Shown: positions 1 through 6,964 of the stretch, piece after piece | How the letters are laid out: the number at the start of each line of letters is the position of its first letter | How positions within the stretch are numbered: the stretch's first letter is position 1 | Source: Thermoplasmata archaeon | GTDB taxonomy: Archaea; Thermoplasmatota; Thermoplasmata; GCA-020350865 | NCBI GenBank assembly: GCA_020348445.1 | Contig: CP070751.1 | Coordinates: 4,588,960 to 4,652,959, forward strand | Length of the DNA: 64,000 nt | Direction of reading: 5' to 3' | Position numbers and translations under genes: made by a program | Notes under the pieces: generated by a model | The model's input: only the letters and a program-made list of their open reading frames with translations | What the model was told of the DNA's origin: nothing | Database searches by the model: none

Positions 1-7
1 ATAAAAC

Positions 8-979
8 CTACAAACTCCACCAACCCACATAATAGGTCAGTAAAAGTGCATTTCCCAGAACCAGAAGGAGGCTCAGGGATAGGATGGTCCAGTACACTCC
101 CTTAAATGTCATCTTCTTTAAAATCAAGGGGTATACAATGACCTGAGCCAAGGCAATGGGCCAAATTACCGTCACCAATTCCGTTGTTATAAGATAATTA
201 GTCAGGCCCATATAGATGATCAATAAATTCGCTATGGCTACAGATAGAGTTCCGAAAAAGAATGCAGTGTTTTTACCAAATCTCACGGCGAAAGTCATCT
301 CCCTTGCTTTCTTGTCGCTCTCGTAGTCTATTATGGTGGTGGGAATGTATATGGCGGCAACCCCGCTCATGGAGGTAAGACCCCATATCCATGGATATTC
401 CATAAAGGGTTTTACTACTATCCACCCTGCAATGGAACATAAAAGTCCACTTCCAAATGCATTGGTAATAACATCCAATCCCGCCCTGTTTTTCAACCTC
501 ACTGGCGGTGTGGAATAGGCAAGGGACAATATAATACAGAAAATCACCAAAAATCCGAATAATAATGAGACAAGAAATGAGAATACGAGCGCAAGGCTCA
601 TGAGTAGTAAGGAGGTCCATAAAACAGTTTTTGGCTTCAACAATCCCTGCGGCAATGGAAAAAGACCCTTTCTGCGACTCGTTGCGTCTATTTCACTATC
701 CCAGTAATCATTGTAAAGTAGAGTGAAACCTCCCAGAAACGGACCCAAGGCAAATAATCCGAAACCGAACAATAGGAACTCATTTACATTCGCGGATGTA
801 GAGGCCGTGCCTGTTAAAAGATCCAAGATGTATGTGGGAAATAATTTCTGGGTAGCAAAGACCCATGCCATGTAAAATGGTATTACAGAAACTCCCCAAA
901 ATATAGGCACCATGTGTTTCAGTAGATAGCGAAGAATTTTCATTGGTGATACTTCATATGACTTATCCTGAAGGAACAT
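8..979 (-). CDS. UbiA-family prenyltransferase
   Basis: A 323-residue integral membrane protein with about eight hydrophobic helices. The first Asp-rich motif NDYWDSEID (about residues 90-98), the YSTPPVRLKNR loop and the second Asp-rich stretch DYESDKKAREMT (about 218-229) are the Mg-diphosphate-binding signatures of the UbiA superfamily. Members attach a prenyl chain to an acceptor such as a quinone precursor, glyceryl phosphate or chlorin. The acceptor cannot be read from sequence; the YSTPPVRLK form recalls the BchG/MenA-like branch more than a proven DGGGP synthase. It starts 19 bases after the Fe-S subunit gene on the same strand, so it is probably the last gene of the glcD-glcF operon. 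That placement would fit a quinone or lipid electron carrier. An alternative start is Met13. Confidence 0.85.
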   Translation of the reverse strand: MFLQDKSYEVSPMKILRYLLKHMVPIFWGVSVIPFYMAWVFATQKLFPTYILDLLTGTASTSANVNEFLLFGFGLFALGPFLGGFTLLYNDYWDSEIDATSRRKGLFPLPQGLLKPKTVLWTSLLLMSLALVFSFLVSLLFGFLVIFCIILSLAYSTPPVRLKNRAGLDVITNAFGSGLLCSIAGWIVVKPFMEYPWIWGLTSMSGVAAIYIPTTIIDYESDKKAREMTFAVRFGKNTAFFFGTLSVAIANLLIIYMGLTNYLITTELVTVIWPIALAQVIVYPLILKKMTFKGVYWTILSLSLLLVLGNALLLTYYVGWWSL

Positions 980-998
980 ACCATCAGCTCAGGTGATG

Positions 999-2210
999 TT
1001 AAATGGATTTTGCCACGACATCTGCGATATCCATTACCTTCATTTTAAATTTTTCACCCTTTGCCTTGTACTCGTCCTTTTTTGCTTCCACACCAATGCT
1101 TATTTGAGCTTTACAGTTTGGACAGGAAGAAACAATTGTATTTGCCTCTAATTCTATCCCTTCGTCCACCTTTCTCGCCGTGATTTTTGTTGTCAATTCA
1201 TAATCAACAGCCTTTAAACCTCCCCCGCCACCACAGCATTCGCTGTTCATCCTGTTGTTTGGATAATCCAGTACCTCTTCAACTCCCGGAATGCTGTTGA
1301 GTATCCTTCGGGGCTCCTCAAAAATTCCCTTACCCTCAAGTTCTGAGATTCTACCCAGTTCACAAGGATCATGATATACTATGGGCAAGCTCTTCTTTTT
1401 AAAATCCTTGGAAAATTCCAGTTGGCCCTCCGTTATCATCCTGTCGATCATCTGAGTTGTGTGAAGGACCTCGAAGTTCGATTTACCAACATATTTCGAA
1501 TATTTTTTTAGGGCACGTAAACAACCAGGACATCCCGTTACCACAGTTCGTGCGCCTCTTTTTTCGAGTTGGCCAACATTATAGGTAGCAATTTCCTTGA
1601 AATTGTCAAATTGACCTGTCATCAGATTTATGGCACCGCAACACATCTCATCTGAACCTAGGGTAGTGAAATCAATCTTAGCTTTAGACATGATCTTTAA
1701 CATGTTCAACAACACTTGGTATTCGTAAAAGGATGTCATACAACCAGGAAAGAAAACAACCTCGGCCTTGGCAGGTAAATCGTAGTCGTCCTTGTACCAT
1801 TCATCTCTTTTGGCAGTGGGCTCCATGAAAGGATTCTTGAATTCCGGATTTTTGATATTCTCATACATGTCCTTTGCTGCAGTTGGAGGGCCATATCCGT
1901 TTTCCACCAGCCATTTTCTGGCATCCTCCCAAAACTCGTGGAACTTGATATCAACATGACATAAGGATTCACACCTACAGCACAAAGTACATGTGAACAG
2001 TTTTTGCATCCATTCATCAGTGATCTCGATTTTCCGACCAAGGAGTTTGTCCAAAAGACTCTTTGCAGAAAGTTGTTTCAGCCAATAAACTTTCCCCCTT
2101 GGAGTAAGGGATTCCCACCCTGTTTCCCTGTATACAGGACATATTGAACGACAGTAACCACACTGAAGACACGCGTATAAATCCTTTATGTTAGGTATCT
2201 TATTACCCAT
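999..2210 (-). CDS. Fe-S oxidoreductase subunit, GlcF/HdrD-like (CCG domains)
   Basis: About 403 residues. Two N-terminal [4Fe-4S] ferredoxin motifs (CLQCGYCRSICP and CTLCCRCESLCHV) are followed by two cysteine-rich CCG domains: FFPGC...MCCG, then HDPCELGR...ECCGGGGG, plus CPGC and CPNC elements. This is the HdrC-HdrB-like fusion found in GlcF, HdrD and archaeal lactate dehydrogenase partners, passing electrons from a flavin subunit towards a membrane carrier or disulfide. The second ferredoxin motif ends in CH instead of CP. I chose the ATG at 2210 over the one at 2228. It has a GGAGTGAT Shine-Dalgarno, avoids overlapping the preceding gene, and matches the start of the paralogue at 13134. 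The gene follows the FAD subunit after 4 bases, so the two are translationally linked. Confidence 0.9.
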   Translation of the reverse strand: MGNKIPNIKDLYACLQCGYCRSICPVYRETGWESLTPRGKVYWLKQLSAKSLLDKLLGRKIEITDEWMQKLFTCTLCCRCESLCHVDIKFHEFWEDARKWLVENGYGPPTAAKDMYENIKNPEFKNPFMEPTAKRDEWYKDDYDLPAKAEVVFFPGCMTSFYEYQVLLNMLKIMSKAKIDFTTLGSDEMCCGAINLMTGQFDNFKEIATYNVGQLEKRGARTVVTGCPGCLRALKKYSKYVGKSNFEVLHTTQMIDRMITEGQLEFSKDFKKKSLPIVYHDPCELGRISELEGKGIFEEPRRILNSIPGVEEVLDYPNNRMNSECCGGGGGLKAVDYELTTKITARKVDEGIELEANTIVSSCPNCKAQISIGVEAKKDEYKAKGEKFKMKVMDIADVVAKSI

Positions 2211-2214
2211 TACA

Positions 2215-3786
2215 TCACTCCGCGGCATGGGATTTTTCTTTCATTTTCAACTTTATCTTCATCCCAGGTAACCTTGCCATAGTTGCCATCATGTCCATAC
2301 CCATATTCATTCCAAATGCAGGAATGGGGATTCCAAATCGTGTCATGCCCTCAGTTAATTTTCCTGGATTGACAATATCATTTGGGTCCATTGCAGATTT
2401 TATATTTTTCATCACATCTGCACCGTGACCGTGCAATTTCTTGATATTTGCGGCAAAGAAAATACCTAATCCCACGGGCCGTCCCCCCAATTTAAAAGCC
2501 GCATCACCGATCTTTTTAGTAAATGACATGGTCATCATTGATCTGAGCTTCCTCTCATCTGTTAAGCAATAGGGCATGAAGGCCACTGTGTTTCTGTCTG
2601 AAATCATTCCAGTGACAGCAGCAGTAAGACCCATCTTTTTAATGATCCTTTGAGAGCGTTTTATCATTTCATGCAGTCTCGATACAGGGATTAGTGCCTC
2701 GCTCAACACAATGGTGGGGCCCAGTCTTTTTATCCGCATCTCAAAGAAGCGCTCTTCCCATTCGTGTTCTGAGAATTCTTTGCTCTGTTTTTCTCCATTG
2801 TGCCTTTGCATTATTCTGTCGCATATGGCCTCTTCAACATCCAATGAAGAGCTCGATCCTTCTAGAGCCAGATTCACCATTGCCGTAATCTCAGGGAGAT
2901 CCTTGCCCATATTTTTCAGGTAGATGAAGTGATTTTTGTCGAAGAATGATATGTGCAAAGGCAGAACATCTGAACGGGTAATTTCAAAAATTGCCTCACA
3001 CATGTCCTTTACACTTGGAAAGACATATGATACAGGGCGAATTTCTTCAGGAGAGGGATAGATTCTCAAAGTGATCCTTGTTATGATACCAAGGGTGCCC
3101 TCAGAACCTGCGAAAAAGGGGGTTAGATTGTCCATTCTAAGACTTGATTTTATTGAAGAGGTCCCAAAAGTAACAATTTCTCCTCTTGGCAGCACCATCT
3201 CCAGCGCCACAACCTGCCTATCCACACCCCCGTATTTGTACGATCCAACTCCAACCCCCCCAGTATTTATCCAGCCTCCAACTGTGGCTGCAGGGGCGCT
3301 GCTTGGATATGCACCGATGAGATATCCCTTTTTATGTAATTTATCTTTTAAATCATTCCAGGTGATTCCTGGCTCTACTGTAACAGTGAGGTTCTCTTCG
3401 TCGATTTTTATTATTTTGTTCATGGTGGTCATGTCCAAAAGGATTCCACCCAAAACAGGCACTGCTCCTCCCAAAGCCCATGATGCCCCTCCCCTGGGAA
3501 CCACAGGGATATCCTCTTTTATGGCAAGTTTTATTATCCTGGATACGTCAGATGCACTATTTGGCCTCACCACCACATCCGGTAGCATCTTGAATCCCAT
3601 TTCCATCATCTTAGGAAGAGGTGCGACATCATGGCTGTACAGCCGCCGCTCAATTACATCATCGCTGATATTTGACTCATCCACGATGCCTGCCAACAAT
3701 TCGTATAATTCGGAATGGGATTTTTTAGGGATCGTATCCCCGTTCTTTTTTTCTTCCCCTTTTTTGATTTCTGAATTTCCCTTCAT
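2215..3786 (-). CDS. FAD-linked oxidase, GlcD/D-lactate dehydrogenase type
   Basis: A 523-residue soluble flavoprotein. The PCMH-type FAD-binding domain shows PRGGASWALGG (about residues 98-108), the GGWINTGGVGVGSYKYGG stretch and GSEGTLGIITRITL, followed by a FAD-oxidase C-terminal domain ending NPGKLTEG. The family oxidises 2-hydroxy acids (glycolate, D-lactate, 2-hydroxyglutarate); which substrate is used here is unknown. It pairs with the CCG-domain Fe-S subunit immediately downstream, as in glcD-glcF and archaeal Dld-HdrD pairs. The N-terminal 25 residues are charged and extend beyond the usual family start. A TATA-like element lies about 70 bases upstream. Confidence 0.9.
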   Translation of the reverse strand: MKGNSEIKKGEEKKNGDTIPKKSHSELYELLAGIVDESNISDDVIERRLYSHDVAPLPKMMEMGFKMLPDVVVRPNSASDVSRIIKLAIKEDIPVVPRGGASWALGGAVPVLGGILLDMTTMNKIIKIDEENLTVTVEPGITWNDLKDKLHKKGYLIGAYPSSAPAATVGGWINTGGVGVGSYKYGGVDRQVVALEMVLPRGEIVTFGTSSIKSSLRMDNLTPFFAGSEGTLGIITRITLRIYPSPEEIRPVSYVFPSVKDMCEAIFEITRSDVLPLHISFFDKNHFIYLKNMGKDLPEITAMVNLALEGSSSSLDVEEAICDRIMQRHNGEKQSKEFSEHEWEERFFEMRIKRLGPTIVLSEALIPVSRLHEMIKRSQRIIKKMGLTAAVTGMISDRNTVAFMPYCLTDERKLRSMMTMSFTKKIGDAAFKLGGRPVGLGIFFAANIKKLHGHGADVMKNIKSAMDPNDIVNPGKLTEGMTRFGIPIPAFGMNMGMDMMATMARLPGMKIKLKMKEKSHAAE

Positions 3787-3854
3787 AAATCGTCCTCAAA
3801 GCAATTTAATTCGAAATTGTGTATGTCTTTTTTAGCTAAGAAACGTTATAATAG

Positions 3855-3865
3855 TGAATATATAT
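3855..3865 (-). promoter_or_regulatory. TATA-like promoter element of the glcD operon
   Basis: On the minus strand the sequence reads GGATATATATTC. A start of transcription about 25 bases downstream would leave a leader of about 45 bases before the FAD subunit gene. It separates that operon from the H-protein gene upstream. Confidence 0.4.
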
Positions 3866-3963
3866 CCTTTGTGTTGTTACCGAAAGAGATTACACATTAT
3901 ATTTCATGGACTATCTAATATACTGAGCCAAGATTGAATAAATGAAAAGCTCGACGTTTAATC

Positions 3964-4392
3964 TCATTCTGTAGCGTTCCTTTTTTCCTCGATTTGCTGC
4001 TTCATCCAAGCTTCGAATTCTTTCCCCGTCTTCATCAGGCTATTCAGCTCATTAAGATCTTTTGGTTTGATCTTAACAACCCAACCCTCCTGATATGGAC
4101 TATCATTTATTAGGCTTGGCTCATCCTCTAGATCCTCGTTCACCTCTACTATCTCGCCAGAAATGGGGGAATACAACTTGCCTGTCCATTTTCCACTGCT
4201 TAGGGTACCCATGGGCTTTCCCTGCTGAACTTCATCACCCTCTTCAAGGGTTACAACTCTTTTGATGGTACCAGCCATTTTTTGTGTAAAGTCGGTTAGA
4301 CCCACCAGGACCATATCACCGTCTACCTTGGCATATGTATGCTCCACATGATAGTAGAGATCATCTGGCATTTCGTATTCATCAATTTTCAT
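3964..4392 (-). CDS. Lipoyl carrier protein, glycine-cleavage H / LbpA-like
   Basis: A 142-residue GcvH-family protein: conserved hammerhead beta fold, FTQKMAGTIKRVV segment and YSPISGEIVEVNEDL after the lipoyl site. The likely lipoylated lysine is Lys68 in SSGKWTG, where classic H-proteins have ES(V)KAAS. A strong GGAGG Shine-Dalgarno lies 7 bases before the ATG. No glycine-cleavage P, T or L genes are in the window. Its neighbours are instead a FAD/HdrD-like oxidoreductase pair on one side and a flavoprotein/radical-SAM pair on the other. That setting resembles the lipoate-binding protein LbpA of Hdr-like sulfur-oxidation systems. Either a true GcvH or an LbpA-like carrier is possible. Confidence 0.85.
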   Translation of the reverse strand: MKIDEYEMPDDLYYHVEHTYAKVDGDMVLVGLTDFTQKMAGTIKRVVTLEEGDEVQQGKPMGTLSSGKWTGKLYSPISGEIVEVNEDLEDEPSLINDSPYQEGWVVKIKPKDLNELNSLMKTGKEFEAWMKQQIEEKRNATE

Positions 4393-4628
4393 CTTCGTTC
4401 CTCCAATGAAATCTTGGTCAATTCATGCTTTATTTATCTTAACTGCATATCTTGGCAGTCAACCCCCCATGGCGAATGCCCAATATAATGTTTGCGATAT
4501 TCGTCAGGGTAATTGCTAAAAACAGCGTGGGATATATGAGATACCAGATATCTAGCTTCTTCTCGAAATATGCGTTTTGATGCCAAAAATACAGATTGGA
4601 GCAATTTCAACCAGATATATCATAAAGA

Positions 4629-5687
4629 TTATTCAACTGCGAGCTTCTGTAACTTTCTTACATATTTTTCAGCTCTGTCTGGGGTGGACAGCACATTTTC
4701 TATGAAATCCACTTCCCTTAAGGAGCTCAAACCATTCTCTTTTAGGGCCCCCTCGTATAACTTTCCGAGAAAATTTCCACTATATCTTTCATTCTTCAAG
4801 GCCTGGTGTATGACCCCAGCTGCTATCCTTCCACTTTTGATGGCATAATAAATACCCTCCCCGGTTCCTGGAAATACGAATCCACCCGCGTCACCCACAA
4901 GTAAAGTGCGATCATTTGCATGTGTGTGAATAGGGCCACCCATGGGAATGAGGTGTGCCTCCATTTTTTGTATGGACCCGCCTTCTATCTTTTCCTTTAC
5001 TAATTCATGCTTCATGAACTTATTTAAGACTGATTTTACATTCTTTTTAAACTCATTTGATGTACCTCCCACCCCTACCTTTATTGATGCCCTTTGCGGA
5101 CTGATCCAACCGTAGCCATATGGAATCGAATAGTATACCTCAAACCAATTACCAATTAATCTATCGATCTTTTCTTTCGGAAGTGAAATTACGAACTGGG
5201 CGGCAGTTGCTTTTGGATAAGGTTCAGAGGGGAAATCAAAGCATTTTTTATTGACAATGGAATTCACACCATCGGCTCCAACCACGAGTTTAGATTTGTA
5301 GGTTTCTTTTTCTCCGTGTACCTCTACAAAATCATCTTTTATTTTAAAATCCAGAATCCTTTCATGCTTTACTTCATTATTTAACCTATTTACAAGAAAT
5401 CGATCAAGTTTGTACCTACTGACAATAGCACCTTTGTTTGAAAAGTCGGATTCGACCATAAAACCAGTGGGGGAATATATCCTATAACCCTCAAGCCTTC
5501 TTTCAATAAGCTCCTCGGGAAGATCCATCTCAGAATGAATCCTGGGAGGAAGAACACCGGCACATGGTTTATCCCTTGGAAACTTTTCCTTATCTATGAT
5601 TACTATCTCATGATCCTCTTTTTCAAGACCATAAGCAACAGATGATCCTGCAGGTCCTGCTCCAACTATCGCAACATCGAATATCAA
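4629..5687 (-). CDS. Geranylgeranyl-reductase-family FAD oxidoreductase (LipT candidate)
   Basis: A 352-residue Rossmann flavoprotein: dinucleotide-binding VAIVGAGPAGSSVAYGL at the N-terminus, PRDKPCAGVLPPR, and the second FAD motif LVGDAGGFVFPGTGEGI (about residues 264-280). The family includes archaeal lipid geranylgeranyl reductases and menaquinone-chain reductases. LipT, the flavoprotein of the sLpl-LipS1/LipS2 lipoate pathway, is as far as I recall also of this general type. It begins with TTG preceded by GGTGAT at good spacing. It lies between the lipoyl carrier gene and a divergent radical-SAM gene, which favours a lipoate-related role. The UbiA gene in the next operon keeps a prenyl-lipid role open. 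Confidence 0.75.
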   Translation of the reverse strand: MIFDVAIVGAGPAGSSVAYGLEKEDHEIVIIDKEKFPRDKPCAGVLPPRIHSEMDLPEELIERRLEGYRIYSPTGFMVESDFSNKGAIVSRYKLDRFLVNRLNNEVKHERILDFKIKDDFVEVHGEKETYKSKLVVGADGVNSIVNKKCFDFPSEPYPKATAAQFVISLPKEKIDRLIGNWFEVYYSIPYGYGWISPQRASIKVGVGGTSNEFKKNVKSVLNKFMKHELVKEKIEGGSIQKMEAHLIPMGGPIHTHANDRTLLVGDAGGFVFPGTGEGIYYAIKSGRIAAGVIHQALKNERYSGNFLGKLYEGALKENGLSSLREVDFIENVLSTPDRAEKYVRKLQKLAVE

Positions 5688-5756
5688 TTGTACATCACCG
5701 AACTGAAAGAAGGTAAGGGTAATTCGAATTTAAGGATTTTCTATCACCAAAGCAAA

Positions 5757-5766
5757 TTATAAAATA
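5757..5766 (+). promoter_or_regulatory. TATA element for the radical-SAM gene
   Basis: TTATAAAATA lies 47-56 bases before the TTG start. Transcription starting about 25 bases downstream gives a short leader that still contains the GGTGAAGG Shine-Dalgarno at 5802-5809. Confidence 0.5.
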
Positions 5767-5812
5767 TTCAACACCATATCCTGCTCATCTTAGAAAAGTA
5801 TGGTGAAGGAAA

Positions 5813-6787
5813 TTGGATAAAATTTCAAAAACAATAAATAAATTACGCTCCCAGGATCTAGATGACCTGGTAGAACAGGCTTGGGAAATCAGAAATAGAA
5901 ATTTTCCACGGGTGCTTAATGTTTCAGTACCCAGTGCCAAGACTTATATTACTGATCACTACCAGAATAAACAGAATATCTTTGTGAATATCAGCATCAC
6001 AGGAAACATTTGCGAGTTAAATTGCGAGCATTGTAAAAGAAAACTTCTTCAATCCATGATCCCGGCAAAAACCCCTTTGGAACTTAAAGAGGTGGGAGAA
6101 TCCTTGGTAGAAAAAGGATGCCATGGAGTTCTTGTTTCCGGGGGTGCAATGTCCGATGGGATGGTTTCTCTTGACAATTACATTGATTCAATAAGATATC
6201 TAAAAGAAATCGGATTGCAGGTTATTGTTCATACAGGTCTTGTCAACCAGACTATTGCTTCCAAATTGAAAGAGGTGGGTGTCGATCAGGTTCTAATCGA
6301 TATTATCGGTGATAAGGAAACAATAAAAGATGTATATCATCTTGATAAGACTCCCGAGGATTTTGAAAAATCCCTGAGAATTTTGAAGGGCGTTGGTTTG
6401 GAGATAGCACCTCATATAGTAATAGGTCTTAATTACGGCAAGATCTCAGGGGAATACAATGCACTTCATCTAATATCTGAAGTGAGTCCAGAGGTGATAG
6501 TCCTTGTGGTAATATCACCCATGCATGGGACACCAATGCACGGTTTGAAAACACCTTCTCCAGATAATATCGCAAGAATTGCAGCCATTGCACGGATTAT
6601 CAATCCAAATACCAAGGTTACATCGGGCTGTGCTAGACCTCCAGGACCCCAAAAGATAGAAACCGAAAAGCTACTTATCAAAGCTGGTGTCAACTCCATG
6701 GCTTACCCTACAGATGAGGCCGTTGATTATGCACACAACCTTGGATTAAAGACGATTTTCAAGGAAGAATGCTGCTCTTTATTGTGA
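5813..6787 (+). CDS. Radical SAM protein, biotin-synthase/LipS-like
   Basis: 324 residues with the radical-SAM cluster motif CELNCEHC (C-x3-C-x2-C, about residues 68-75), the GG-containing VLVSGGAM strand and a TIM-barrel-like C-terminal half. Two other cysteine sites are prominent: SGCARPPG (about 277-284) and the extreme C-terminus EECCSLL. These could ligate an auxiliary cluster, as needed for sulfur insertion. Archaeal lipoyl synthases LipS1/LipS2 belong to this broad biotin-synthase-like group. The divergent neighbours are a flavoprotein and a lipoyl carrier gene, so a lipoyl synthase component is a reasonable inference. Only one such gene is present, although LipS1 and LipS2 normally work as a pair. 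The start is TTG with a GGTGAAGG Shine-Dalgarno. Confidence 0.8.
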   Translation: MDKISKTINKLRSQDLDDLVEQAWEIRNRNFPRVLNVSVPSAKTYITDHYQNKQNIFVNISITGNICELNCEHCKRKLLQSMIPAKTPLELKEVGESLVEKGCHGVLVSGGAMSDGMVSLDNYIDSIRYLKEIGLQVIVHTGLVNQTIASKLKEVGVDQVLIDIIGDKETIKDVYHLDKTPEDFEKSLRILKGVGLEIAPHIVIGLNYGKISGEYNALHLISEVSPEVIVLVVISPMHGTPMHGLKTPSPDNIARIAAIARIINPNTKVTSGCARPPGPQKIETEKLLIKAGVNSMAYPTDEAVDYAHNLGLKTIFKEECCSLL

Positions 6788-6870
6788 TTTATATTTATTA
6801 TTAAGGTCATGCAATATCACATATTACCCTTAATAAAGAGATAAATCAAGGGGAAAATCAAGCTCAATAA

Positions 6871-6878
6871 TATATAAA
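6871..6878 (+). promoter_or_regulatory. TATA box upstream of the 30-haem cytochrome
   Basis: TATATAAA sits in an A-rich stretch 87 bases before the ATG, predicting a leader of about 65 bases. A GGTGA Shine-Dalgarno at 6952-6956 precedes the start codon. Confidence 0.5.
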
Positions 6879-6964
6879 ATATTAGTACAGCAAAAGGTTA
6901 ATACTACATCAAAATAATCCCGGTCGAATCCTACAAGCCATTGTCGGGAAATGGTGACTGAAAG

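Noticed and set aside
3071..3835. 254-codon plus-strand frame opposite the FAD oxidase gene
   Set aside because: The minus-strand frame has a complete recognised enzyme with cofactor motifs; the plus frame is low-complexity Ser/Pro/Thr without homology that I can see.
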